Below are positions 1 through 8,181 of a stretch of DNA of 64,000 nt, one piece after another. The translations under genes and the position numbers were made by a program. Each line of letters opens with the position of its first letter. The first letter of the stretch is position 1. Source of the DNA: Sphingobacterium sp. FBM7-1 (GTDB taxonomy: Bacteria; Bacteroidota; Bacteroidia; Sphingobacteriales; Sphingobacteriaceae); the NCBI RefSeq assembly GCF_020687765.1, contig NZ_JAJEWJ010000002.1, forward strand, positions 248,001 to 312,000, given 5' to 3'. Below the pieces are notes generated by a model. That model was not told the DNA's origin, did not search any database, and was given only the letters and a program-made list of their open reading frames with translations.

Positions 1-804
1 GGAGCTTTGAGCCAGCTTGTTTACCAAGGACAGGAAGTGATCTCGGGAGACCTGCTACCTAATTTTGTTCGTCCAGCTACCGAAAATGATCGCCGGGGAT
101 GGAAACCAGACAGAAAACTAAAATACTGGTATGGCGATACCAAACTGACTGATATGAGTCTGCGCCAAGAAGGAGCAGAAGTGCATATCGAATCTGCTTA
201 TACATTGTCTGGTGATTCCGCACAGGTAGTTGTTCGTTATACGGTGAAGCCGCAAGGTATTGTTTCGGTAAGTTATGATTTACAAGTGAAGCCAGGATTA
301 CCTAATATTCCTAAAGTAGGTTTGCAGATGGGAATTCATCCTAGTTTCGAAAGCATTGCATATTATGGCCTCGGCGAAATGGAAAGCTACCCCGATCGTG
401 CTTACGGGTTCGACTTAGGCGTATATACGATGGATATCGATACGTTTATGGAGCCATACTTAGTACCTCAAGAGAACGGTAACCGCATGGATGTACGTTG
501 GTTCAGGCTGCAAAATAAGAACAAGAGAGGGCTTCTTGTCGTAGGAGATCAGCCACTGTACACGAGTGCATGGCCATTTTCACAAAAAGCCATCGAAGAA
601 GGCAAGCACTGGTTTAAATTGGAGAAAGAAGATGAAATCACGTTGAATATCGATTTTAAACAGATGGGCGTAGGTGGGAATGATAGCTGGACAGACGTGT
701 CGGCTCCTTTAGAGAAATATCAGGTACCCGCGGAAAACTATCATTATTCGTTCCATTTAATACCGATGGACGAAAAATCAGATGTGCAACAGTATATACG
801 TTAG
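1..804 (+). CDS. GH2 beta-galactosidase, C-terminal part (5' end outside window)
   Basis: The reading frame is open from base 1 and ends at TAG 802-804, so only the last ~267 residues are seen. The stretch NFVRPATENDRRG matches the conserved start of the LacZ small-chain domain (Bgal_small_N, domain 5; usually NFWRAPTDND), and the rest reads as that all-beta domain with GLGEMESYPD near its middle. The catalytic barrel lies upstream of the window. In this setting the enzyme probably removes galactose from RG-I or arabinogalactan side chains. It is the first visible member of a tight operon with GH106, GH127 and an acetylesterase. A TTG at base 7 is in frame but is not a real start, because the homology begins before it. 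Confidence 0.88.
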   Translation, partial: GALSQLVYQGQEVISGDLLPNFVRPATENDRRGWKPDRKLKYWYGDTKLTDMSLRQEGAEVHIESAYTLSGDSAQVVVRYTVKPQGIVSVSYDLQVKPGLPNIPKVGLQMGIHPSFESIAYYGLGEMESYPDRAYGFDLGVYTMDIDTFMEPYLVPQENGNRMDVRWFRLQNKNKRGLLVVGDQPLYTSAWPFSQKAIEEGKHWFKLEKEDEITLNIDFKQMGVGGNDSWTDVSAPLEKYQVPAENYHYSFHLIPMDEKSDVQQYIR

Positions 805-806
805 TG

Positions 807-3800
807 ATGAGATTGAGAATTTATATTAGTATTGGGATTTTGTTAAGCTGGTGTATGAGCCAAGCGCAGATAAAAGGCATTCCGTCCCATATTGTTCCAT
901 TTGCCGCGGATTCTTACGAAAACGCAAAGCCGTGGGTGGTTTGGTATTTTATGCATGCCAGCTATTCGAAAGAGGGCATTACCGCCGACCTAAAAGCCAT
1001 GGCTGAGCATAATATTGCGGGGGCATACTTTACGCCGATAAAGGCTCAAACAGATCCACCTTTATTTGATCCGCCAGCAGAAACATTAACGCCGGAATGG
1101 TGGGAGATGTTTCGGCATTTGGTAGCAGAGGCTAAGAAATATGGTATACAGATCGCCATGTTTCCGAACGACGGTTTTGCAACAGCCGGAGGACCATGGA
1201 TCACTCCGGAGAAATCGATGCAAAAAGTGGTGTATGCGGATACAACCATCGTTTTAAACCGCAAAAGCAAGGTTCGTGTGGCGTTACCGCAACCGGAAAA
1301 GTTATACGATTATTACGAGGATATTCAGCTGTTTGCCATACCAGTCGCCCAAGCATATAGACGTAGCGACGAAGCATCCCCGAAGGTGACTAGCAGTTAC
1401 GACGAGGACGTACAGCGTTTAGCGACAAAAGATAACAAAGAGCGTTTTGCTACCTCACAGGCAGGTTGGATCCAATATGCATTCGATCAGCCTTTTCCGG
1501 CCAATGCATTAAAAGTAGACCGGCGGACGAATAACTATGGTTCGAGCAGGTTAAAAATATTAGTGAGCGACGATGGCGAAAATTTTGAGGAGCTTACCCA
1601 GTTGACTTCCCCCCGGACGGGCTGGCTGGATTGGGATAACGGCGTAACACACACAATTCCTTATACCGTAGCTAAATACTATCGTTTCGTTTTCGATCCG
1701 GCTAACTTTGAACCAGGAGCAGAAGATTTAGATGCCGCAAAATGGAAACCATCCATCAATATTATAGGCCTTACGTTGTTCGAAGAACCCCGTATCCATC
1801 AATTTGAAGGGAAAACCGGCGAAATTTGGCGCGTTTCTGAGCCTACTAATAAAGCAGACCTGAAAGAAGGTTATATGCTAAATAGCAAAAATATTATTCG
1901 GTTACCCGCATCCACCATCCAAGGAGAAAATTTAGTGACAGAATTGCCAAAAGGTACGTGGAAAATCCTGCGAGTCGGACATACGACTACTGGCCATAAA
2001 AATGAAACCGCAGGAGCAGGCAAAGGCTTGGAGTGTGATAAATTAAACGCAGAAACAGTAGCCTTCCAATTCGAGCAATGGTTTGGAAAAGCCTATGAAA
2101 TGGTGGGGCGTGAGTTGGCAAAAGATGTCTTGACCGTTTATCATATTGATTCTTGGGAGTCTGGAAGTCAAAACTGGACAAAACGAATGCCGCAGGAATT
2201 TAAAGCCAGAAGAGGATATGATCTTACGCCGTATCTTCCGGTATTGGCGGGATATATAGTGAATAGCGTGGAAGAATCCGAAGGCTTCTTACATGACTTT
2301 CGTGAAACGATCGGCGAATTATTGCAGGATCAAGGTTTCCAAACACTCCGTCGGAAATCAGACGAATATGGCGTAGAATTCACTGCAGAGATGACCGCTC
2401 CGATCATGTTAGGGGACGGTATGCAGCATTTCGGTTGGACGGATAGACCGATGGGCGAATTCTGGTTCCGCAGCCCATCACATGATAAACCGAATGATAT
2501 TTTAGACGCGGTTTCTGGTGGACATATCTACGGCAAGAACAACATCATGGCGGAGGCGTTTACGCAGATCCGTATGGAATGGGATGAACATCCTCGCCTC
2601 TTAAAATCCCTGCAAGACCGAAACTTTGCATTAGGAATTAATAGCTTGGTGTATCATGTGTACGTACATAATCCGTGGATGGATCGTAAACCAGGGATGA
2701 CCCTAGATGGTATAGGGCTTTATTTCCAACGCGACCAAACCTGGTGGAAACCGGGGAAAGCCTGGGTAGATTACGCTATCCGTGCACAGCAATTGCTACA
2801 GCATGGTAAGCCAGTACGCGATATCGCGGTCTTCAGCGGCGAAGAAATGCCCAGACGTTCCATCCTGCCGGATCGCTTAGCAGAAACATTGCCCGGGATA
2901 ATAGGAACCGCGCGCGTTGAGCGGACGGATTCATTGAAACATAATGAAGGATGGCCCACGCAGCGCATCGCGAGCGTGACGACAAGTGCCAATATGTATA
3001 ACCCTGCCGATTGGGTGGATCCCCTTCGCGGATATGCTTATGACTCTTTTAATCCCGACGTATTACTGCGTCAGGCAAAAGTCGAGAATGGCGCTGTCGT
3101 TTTTTCCGATCACATAGCCTATCGTTTGTTAGTTGTACCGGGTAAACATGCCTTAAATCCCACGCCTACTTATTTTTCGCTAGATGTTTTGCAAAAGTTT
3201 GTAGACTTAGTTGAGCAGGGGGCAACCGTCTTATTTAAAGAAAAGCCAACTACCGTACATGGCATCGTTTCTAAGCAAGACTCCATTGCTTTTAACGGAT
3301 TGGTGAATAAGCTTTTTCACAACATGGAAGCTAACAACAGCCTACAGCATAAGTCAGTCGGTAAAGGACACGTGTATTTGGGAACCTATCAAGAAGACAG
3401 TTTTAGTGCATTGGGCATAGAAGAAGATGTTATCATTGCGAACAAAAATAATACATCCATTTCGTGGAACCATCGGAGCTTTAAAGGCGGAAGCAGTTAT
3501 TTTGTGGCCAACAAAGATAGTATTCACCGTGAAGTAACTTTTTCTTTCCGTACCACAGCAGCGCATACTTACCTGTATGATGTTTTGCAAGATAGACTAT
3601 TACCAATCGATGTCCTCCAGCAGCATAATCGAACAGAATTGACCTTGTCTTTTGCGCCATTTCAATCGTTCTTTGTGTTATTTAGTGAGGAAGCCGCCGA
3701 AATATCGGAATGGTCTGTGACTAAAACAGTGCCAGTTGAAGGGAATTGGACCGTACAGCTAGACGAGGTAGCACATCAGCCGATAAAGCAAAAGCTGCCA

Positions 3801-4199
3801 GATTTCTGGACAACATCAACCGTCGATGATGTTCGTTATCACTCCGGCTCCGGGACCTACACACTCGCCTTTAATCAACCTGCGAAAGTACAAGAGGAGC
3901 GCGTTATGTTGCAACTAGAGCGCGTAGAAAGCATGGCGGAGATTATATTAAATGGCGAATTTGTAGGCGTAATATGGGCAGATCCATTGGAAATCGACGT
4001 CACGAAACATTTGAAACGTGGCAAAAATAAATTGGAAATAAAAGTTTACAATACCTGGGGCAACCGTTTCGGATACGAAAATAGTAACGAGTCTGCAGAG
4101 AAGCGCGTTCAGACGATAGCGACTCCGAAATACCTGAAAGAACTTCAACCAGCGGGATTGCATGGAAATGTTTACTTAAAATGGTACCAAAAAAAGTAA
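807..4199 (+). CDS. GH106 alpha-L-rhamnosidase
   Basis: Exported (signal peptide residues 1-22, ending SQAQ) 1130-residue enzyme expected to hydrolyse terminal alpha-L-rhamnose with inversion. The N-terminal part (KPWVVWYFMHASYSKEG, AFFPNDGFATAGGPW-like segment) is typical of GH106. Glu451 in DSWESG and Glu551 in MGEFWFR are 100 residues apart, the same spacing as the catalytic Glu461/Glu561 I recall for the B. thetaiotaomicron enzyme BT0986, so both catalytic acids appear present. The C-terminal ~150 residues form a galactose-binding-like beta-sandwich. The ATG at 807 is preceded by an in-frame GTG at 804 overlapping the upstream stop; ATG is preferred. GH127 follows after 7 bp. Confidence 0.9.
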   Translation: MRLRIYISIGILLSWCMSQAQIKGIPSHIVPFAADSYENAKPWVVWYFMHASYSKEGITADLKAMAEHNIAGAYFTPIKAQTDPPLFDPPAETLTPEWWEMFRHLVAEAKKYGIQIAMFPNDGFATAGGPWITPEKSMQKVVYADTTIVLNRKSKVRVALPQPEKLYDYYEDIQLFAIPVAQAYRRSDEASPKVTSSYDEDVQRLATKDNKERFATSQAGWIQYAFDQPFPANALKVDRRTNNYGSSRLKILVSDDGENFEELTQLTSPRTGWLDWDNGVTHTIPYTVAKYYRFVFDPANFEPGAEDLDAAKWKPSINIIGLTLFEEPRIHQFEGKTGEIWRVSEPTNKADLKEGYMLNSKNIIRLPASTIQGENLVTELPKGTWKILRVGHTTTGHKNETAGAGKGLECDKLNAETVAFQFEQWFGKAYEMVGRELAKDVLTVYHIDSWESGSQNWTKRMPQEFKARRGYDLTPYLPVLAGYIVNSVEESEGFLHDFRETIGELLQDQGFQTLRRKSDEYGVEFTAEMTAPIMLGDGMQHFGWTDRPMGEFWFRSPSHDKPNDILDAVSGGHIYGKNNIMAEAFTQIRMEWDEHPRLLKSLQDRNFALGINSLVYHVYVHNPWMDRKPGMTLDGIGLYFQRDQTWWKPGKAWVDYAIRAQQLLQHGKPVRDIAVFSGEEMPRRSILPDRLAETLPGIIGTARVERTDSLKHNEGWPTQRIASVTTSANMYNPADWVDPLRGYAYDSFNPDVLLRQAKVENGAVVFSDHIAYRLLVVPGKHALNPTPTYFSLDVLQKFVDLVEQGATVLFKEKPTTVHGIVSKQDSIAFNGLVNKLFHNMEANNSLQHKSVGKGHVYLGTYQEDSFSALGIEEDVIIANKNNTSISWNHRSFKGGSSYFVANKDSIHREVTFSFRTTAAHTYLYDVLQDRLLPIDVLQQHNRTELTLSFAPFQSFFVLFSEEAAEISEWSVTKTVPVEGNWTVQLDEVAHQPIKQKLPDFWTTSTVDDVRYHSGSGTYTLAFNQPAKVQEERVMLQLERVESMAEIILNGEFVGVIWADPLEIDVTKHLKRGKNKLEIKVYNTWGNRFGYENSNESAEKRVQTIATPKYLKELQPAGLHGNVYLKWYQKK

Positions 4200-4206
4200 A
4201 GTACAG

Positions 4207-6228
4207 ATGAAAACGAAAAACAACATATTGTTATGGGCGTTGTCCGCGCTATTTGCGGGAAACGTGACAGCGCAGGACAAAGCGATAACCAACACGAGTG
4301 AGAGTCCATTTGCGAAGCAGCGGGCAGTAAATATGGAAGATGTTTCCTGGACGAAGGGTTTTTGGGCCGAGCGTACCGAAACTTGTTACGACCATATGGT
4401 ACCACATCTTTGGGAAGTATATACGCGAGCAGATATTAGCCATGCCTATCGCAATTTTGAGATTGCTGCCGGTCTACACGAAGGCGAGCACAAAGGGCCC
4501 TCTTTTCACGATGGAGATTTCTACAAAACATTGGAAGCGGTATGTGCATTGTATGCGCAGACGAAAGATGCAAAATTACTTCAAATGATTGATGAAGTGA
4601 TTCCAGTTATCGCAAAATCCCAGCGTGCGGATGGCTATATCTATACCAAAGCAACGATAGACCAACGTAATTCTGGAGAAAATATCGAATTTCAGGATCG
4701 ATTAAGTTTCGAAGCGTATAACATCGGTCACTTGATGACGGCCGGCTGTATACATTACCGGGTCACCGGAAACAAAAGCCTCCTAGATATTGCCGTAAAA
4801 GCAGCCGACTATCTATATGGATTCTATAAAAAATCAAATCCAACCTTAGCTAGAAACGCCATCTGCCCGTCCCACTACATGGGGACCATTGAACTCTACC
4901 GGACGACAAAAAATCCAAAATATCTAGAATTGGCGCAACACCTCATTGATATCAAAGGAGAGATCGAGGATGGTACAGACGATAACCAGGATCGAATTCC
5001 ATTTCGCCAACAAAACAAAGCCATGGGGCATGCCGTAAGAGCGAGTTACCTGTACGCTGGTGTTACCGATCTTGTCACGGAAATACAGGATACCACCTTA
5101 AGCAATCGTCTTTTTGCCATTTGGGATGATGTAGTAAAGCATAAGATGTATATTACAGGAGGATTAGGTTCATTATATGACGGAACATCACCTGACGGTA
5201 CGTCATATGATCCTTCGGATGTGCAGAAAATACACCAAGCCTTTGGAAGAGATTACCAATTACCGAATTTAACTGCGCATAACGAAACCTGTGCCAATAT
5301 TGGAAATATGTTATGGAATTGGCGTATGGCCACATTGACCGGTGATGCGAAATACATTGACGTACTTGAGTTGGCGCTTTACAATAGTGTGTTGTCAGGG
5401 ATCAGTCTAGATGGGGATAAATTTTTATACACGAATCCATTGAGTTATTCGTCCAATTTACCCTTCCAACAACGTTGGTCTAAAAAACGAGTGCCTTACA
5501 TTTCTCTTTCTAATTGCTGTCCACCCAACGTCGTGCGTACTATTGCCGAGGTGAACAGCTACGCCTATAGCGTTTCGGATGACGCCGTATGGGTGAATCT
5601 ATTTGGAGGAAACGTACTGGACACCAAGTATAAAGGACAACATATAAAAATTAAGCAGGAATCTAACTATCCTTGGGATGGCGATGCTTCATTTGTGATC
5701 GAAGAAATTCCAGCGGATTACGTACTTAAACTGCGCATACCAGGATGGGCGGCAGACGCTGAAATTACCAGAAATAACAAAAAAGTAGCATTTCAAACAG
5801 AAAAGGGATATGCCATCTTAGCGGGAAATCTAAAAAAGGGCGATCGCATAAGTCTACGTTTACCGATGTCGGTAACCTTTATGGAGGCTAATCCATTAGT
5901 TGAAGAAGCACGCAACCAGGTAGCTGTAATGCGTGGTCCAGTAGTCTATTGCTTAGAGAAAGAAGACATTCCTGCAAATGTGGATCTTTTCGATCTTAAA
6001 ATTAACGCTATGGATACCTTTAAACCGGTACAGGAATCCATTTTAGGACAATCCATCGTATTTCTGCAAGGAAATGCATATACCGATAATACAGAAGAAT
6101 GGAACACCTTATACCGTAAAGTTGCTGTCGATGAGCAGCAAACTGTACCGGTACGCCTTGTTCCCTATTTTGCGTGGGGTAACCGGACGTTTGGCGATAT
6201 GGCAGTTTGGCTACCCCGAAAAAAATAA
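4207..6228 (+). CDS. GH127 beta-L-arabinofuranosidase family protein
   Basis: 673-residue exported protein (signal peptide residues 1-23, ending VTAQ) of the former DUF1680 family. The Zn-cysteine active site of GH127 is complete: Glu360 and Cys362 in ETCANIG, and Cys437-Cys438 in NCCPPN, with the cysteine pair including the expected nucleophile. The spacing is close to the Glu338/Cys340/Cys417/Cys418 set known for B. longum HypBA1. An (alpha/alpha)6 barrel is followed by C-terminal beta-sandwich domains (LRIPGWAAD region). Substrate is likely a beta-L-arabinofuranoside, but GH127 also contains aceric-acid hydrolases acting on RG-II, so specificity is open. Co-operonic with GH106 (7-bp gap) and the esterase (17-bp gap). 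Confidence 0.9.
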   Translation: MKTKNNILLWALSALFAGNVTAQDKAITNTSESPFAKQRAVNMEDVSWTKGFWAERTETCYDHMVPHLWEVYTRADISHAYRNFEIAAGLHEGEHKGPSFHDGDFYKTLEAVCALYAQTKDAKLLQMIDEVIPVIAKSQRADGYIYTKATIDQRNSGENIEFQDRLSFEAYNIGHLMTAGCIHYRVTGNKSLLDIAVKAADYLYGFYKKSNPTLARNAICPSHYMGTIELYRTTKNPKYLELAQHLIDIKGEIEDGTDDNQDRIPFRQQNKAMGHAVRASYLYAGVTDLVTEIQDTTLSNRLFAIWDDVVKHKMYITGGLGSLYDGTSPDGTSYDPSDVQKIHQAFGRDYQLPNLTAHNETCANIGNMLWNWRMATLTGDAKYIDVLELALYNSVLSGISLDGDKFLYTNPLSYSSNLPFQQRWSKKRVPYISLSNCCPPNVVRTIAEVNSYAYSVSDDAVWVNLFGGNVLDTKYKGQHIKIKQESNYPWDGDASFVIEEIPADYVLKLRIPGWAADAEITRNNKKVAFQTEKGYAILAGNLKKGDRISLRLPMSVTFMEANPLVEEARNQVAVMRGPVVYCLEKEDIPANVDLFDLKINAMDTFKPVQESILGQSIVFLQGNAYTDNTEEWNTLYRKVAVDEQQTVPVRLVPYFAWGNRTFGDMAVWLPRKK

Positions 6229-6245
6229 GAAAAGATTGTTAGCAT

Positions 6246-7664
6246 ATGAGGTATTTAGTTATTGCCCTTCTATTATGTACATGTCTCGTTCTGCAGGCTG
6301 AGATACGTCTTTCTTCTATCTTTACCGACGGCATGGTTCTACAACAGCAGCAGTCTGTCCCCCTGTGGGGACGGGCGGAGAGTGGTGCATCCGTGCAGAT
6401 AACAACTTCTTGGGATCAACGAAGCTATGATGTTAAAGCTAATAAGGCCGGCGTTTGGCGCGTTTTCGTACAGACACCGGTAGCAGGCGGTCCGTACCGT
6501 ATCCAGTTCACGGAAGAGAAAACCATCGTATTAGAGGATGTGCTGATAGGGGAGGTGTGGTTGTGTTCCGGGCAATCGAATATGGAGATGCCCTTAAAGG
6601 GATATCCCGGTCAGCCGATTATCGGCAGTACAGAAGCTATTTTGACGTCTCGAGATGAACAACTACGCATCTACACCGTTCCACGTAACCCTTTATTGAA
6701 GCCTGCAGAAGACAGTAAGCCCTCTAGCTGGAAAAAAGCGAATCCGCAGGATGTCGCAAATTTTAGTGCGACAGCTTACTTTTTTGGACGCAGACTGCGG
6801 CAGGTACTGGACGTTCCCGTTGGACTAATCCACAGCAGTTATGGCGGATCGAACATCGAAGCTTGGATGGAAGCGGCTTGGTTAGCCGATATAGAAGGCG
6901 TAGAGATCCCACAAGAAGAGGAAGGTCTTAAGAATAAAAACCGGCAGCCCACGATGCTGTATAATGGTATGATCCATCCATTGATCGGTTATGGGATTAA
7001 AGGGATCATCTGGTATCAGGGAGAATCTAATTATGAAACTTCGGATCGATACGAGATTCTGTTTCCGAGAATGGTAGAAAAATATCGGACACTATGGCAA
7101 GACGACACTATGCCTTTTTATTTCACACAGATTGCGCCATTTGATTACGCGTCTCTACCACCCTATTACGTTGGTGGGAAGTACAATTCGGCTTTTATAC
7201 GGGATGCACAGCGTAAATCGCTCGCGAACATTCCCCATTCGGGGATGGCCGTGACGATGGACCTCGGTGAAAAAAACTGTATTCATCCTGCTCGTAAACA
7301 AGAAGGTGGTGAACGCCTAGCGCTACTAGCACTTGGAGATACCTATGGCATAGGCGGATTGAATCATCGGAGTCCCGTTTACAAAAGTATGAGCGTGCAA
7401 GATGGTGCAGCAATCGTGGAATTTGATGATGCCCCACTTGGCTTAACATCCTTTGGGCAAGCCATACAAACATTTGAAATAGCGGACGAAAGTAAAGTAT
7501 TTCATCCTGCACAGGCCCTCATACGCGGTAAAACCGTGGTGCTGTCATCTCCCCATGTTACAAAGCCAGTTGCCGTACGCTATGCTTTTAAAGATTTTGT
7601 ACACGGAGACTTGTTTGGCGTTAACGGACTTCCCGTAAGTTCCTTCCGTACAGATGATTGGTGA
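6246..7664 (+). CDS. Sialate O-acetylesterase-family (SASA, SGNH) carbohydrate esterase
   Basis: 472-residue exported esterase (signal peptide ~1-18, ending LQAE). Motifs of the SASA/DUF303 family are clear: GQSNME with nucleophile Ser111, HSSYGGSNIEAW, and WYQGESN. The N-terminal ~100 residues are a beta-sandwich (LSSIFTDGMVLQ) common to polysaccharide-associated members. Despite the family name, members in pectin loci usually deacetylate plant glycans, so removal of acetyl groups from pectin or its side chains is the likely role (inference). It is the last gene of the GH2-GH106-GH127 operon; only a weak A/T hairpin (7668-7692) follows. Confidence 0.87.
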   Translation: MRYLVIALLLCTCLVLQAEIRLSSIFTDGMVLQQQQSVPLWGRAESGASVQITTSWDQRSYDVKANKAGVWRVFVQTPVAGGPYRIQFTEEKTIVLEDVLIGEVWLCSGQSNMEMPLKGYPGQPIIGSTEAILTSRDEQLRIYTVPRNPLLKPAEDSKPSSWKKANPQDVANFSATAYFFGRRLRQVLDVPVGLIHSSYGGSNIEAWMEAAWLADIEGVEIPQEEEGLKNKNRQPTMLYNGMIHPLIGYGIKGIIWYQGESNYETSDRYEILFPRMVEKYRTLWQDDTMPFYFTQIAPFDYASLPPYYVGGKYNSAFIRDAQRKSLANIPHSGMAVTMDLGEKNCIHPARKQEGGERLALLALGDTYGIGGLNHRSPVYKSMSVQDGAAIVEFDDAPLGLTSFGQAIQTFEIADESKVFHPAQALIRGKTVVLSSPHVTKPVAVRYAFKDFVHGDLFGVNGLPVSSFRTDDW

Positions 7665-7797
7665 TTTTTTCTTTTTTCCCGCAAAAAAGAAACAAAAAAC
7701 TCGTCACTTCGGATATTTGACAGGTAGGGATAGTACTAAGGATGAGTTTGTTCAGTCGTCAAATATCCGGAGGTGACTTGAGGTGTTAACTAGGGAT

Positions 7798-7829
7798 AGT
7801 ACAATGTGCAATGTCTGACAAATAGAGCG
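7798..7829 (+). repeat. 32-bp direct repeat, copy 1
   Basis: Matches 8124-8155 at 30 of 32 positions; the two mismatches are adjacent. Looser similarity (A-rich, GAAA/AAATGAAA) runs on to about 7855. It is the upstream copy of what is, in copy 2, the 5' leader of the DUF5703 gene. Confidence 0.8.
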
Positions 7830-8123
7830 TAAACACGAAAAAAGAAACAAAACCGAACAAAGTGAGCTCCTGGATACTAGAATAAACAGGGAGATGATGC
7901 ATAGGCGTAAATAAACGCGATCAATATTGCCTCACCGTTATGCGGGTTAAAACGACCTTGCGCTTTTTTGCGCCCATTTTTATGAAGGCTATTCCGTTAA
8001 AAACAAAATTTGTTTGAAGCGAAGCAAGTTTATTTTGTTTAGGAATAGACGAATAAAAACAGCAAAAACGTGCACAGTCTTGATTTTTTTGCTTCGTTTT
8101 TTTATCAAGAAAAAAATGAAGGG

Positions 8124-8155
8124 AGTACAATGTGTGATGTCTGACAAATAGAGCG
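8124..8155 (+). repeat. 32-bp direct repeat, copy 2 (leader of the DUF5703 gene)
   Basis: Downstream copy of the 7798-7829 repeat, ending 26 bp before the ATG at 8182, so it lies in the promoter or leader of the DUF5703 gene. Confidence 0.8.
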
Positions 8156-8181
8156 AACAGACGCAAAAAAATGAAATAAAA

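Larger units (their letters stand above)
7665..8181 (+). repeat. Repeat-rich intergenic region before the DUF5703 gene
   Basis: I see no credible gene here. The region holds an A/T hairpin (arms 7668-7677 and 7683-7692), an imperfect inverted repeat (7703-7721 against 7758-7777), a 12-bp direct repeat (7725-7736 and 7791-7802), a 32-bp direct repeat with 30 identities (7798-7829 and 8124-8155), and a composite hairpin at 7989-8048 with a 7-bp outer and a 9-bp inner stem. The second 32-bp copy leads straight into the DUF5703 start codon, and weaker similarity continues past both copies. A minus-strand frame at 7921-8166 reads FFLDKKTKQKNQ, a phrase I associate with intergenic repeats of this bacterial group rather than with a protein. 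Confidence 0.7.

Noticed and set aside
804..806. GTG start for the first GH106 gene
   Set aside because: It overlaps the previous stop and is directly followed by an ATG at 807, which is the simpler start.
7921..8166. 81-residue minus-strand open frame in the repeat-rich gap
   Set aside because: Reads through hairpins and A/T tracts (FFLDKKTKQKNQ), no domain; it looks repeat-derived rather than a gene.
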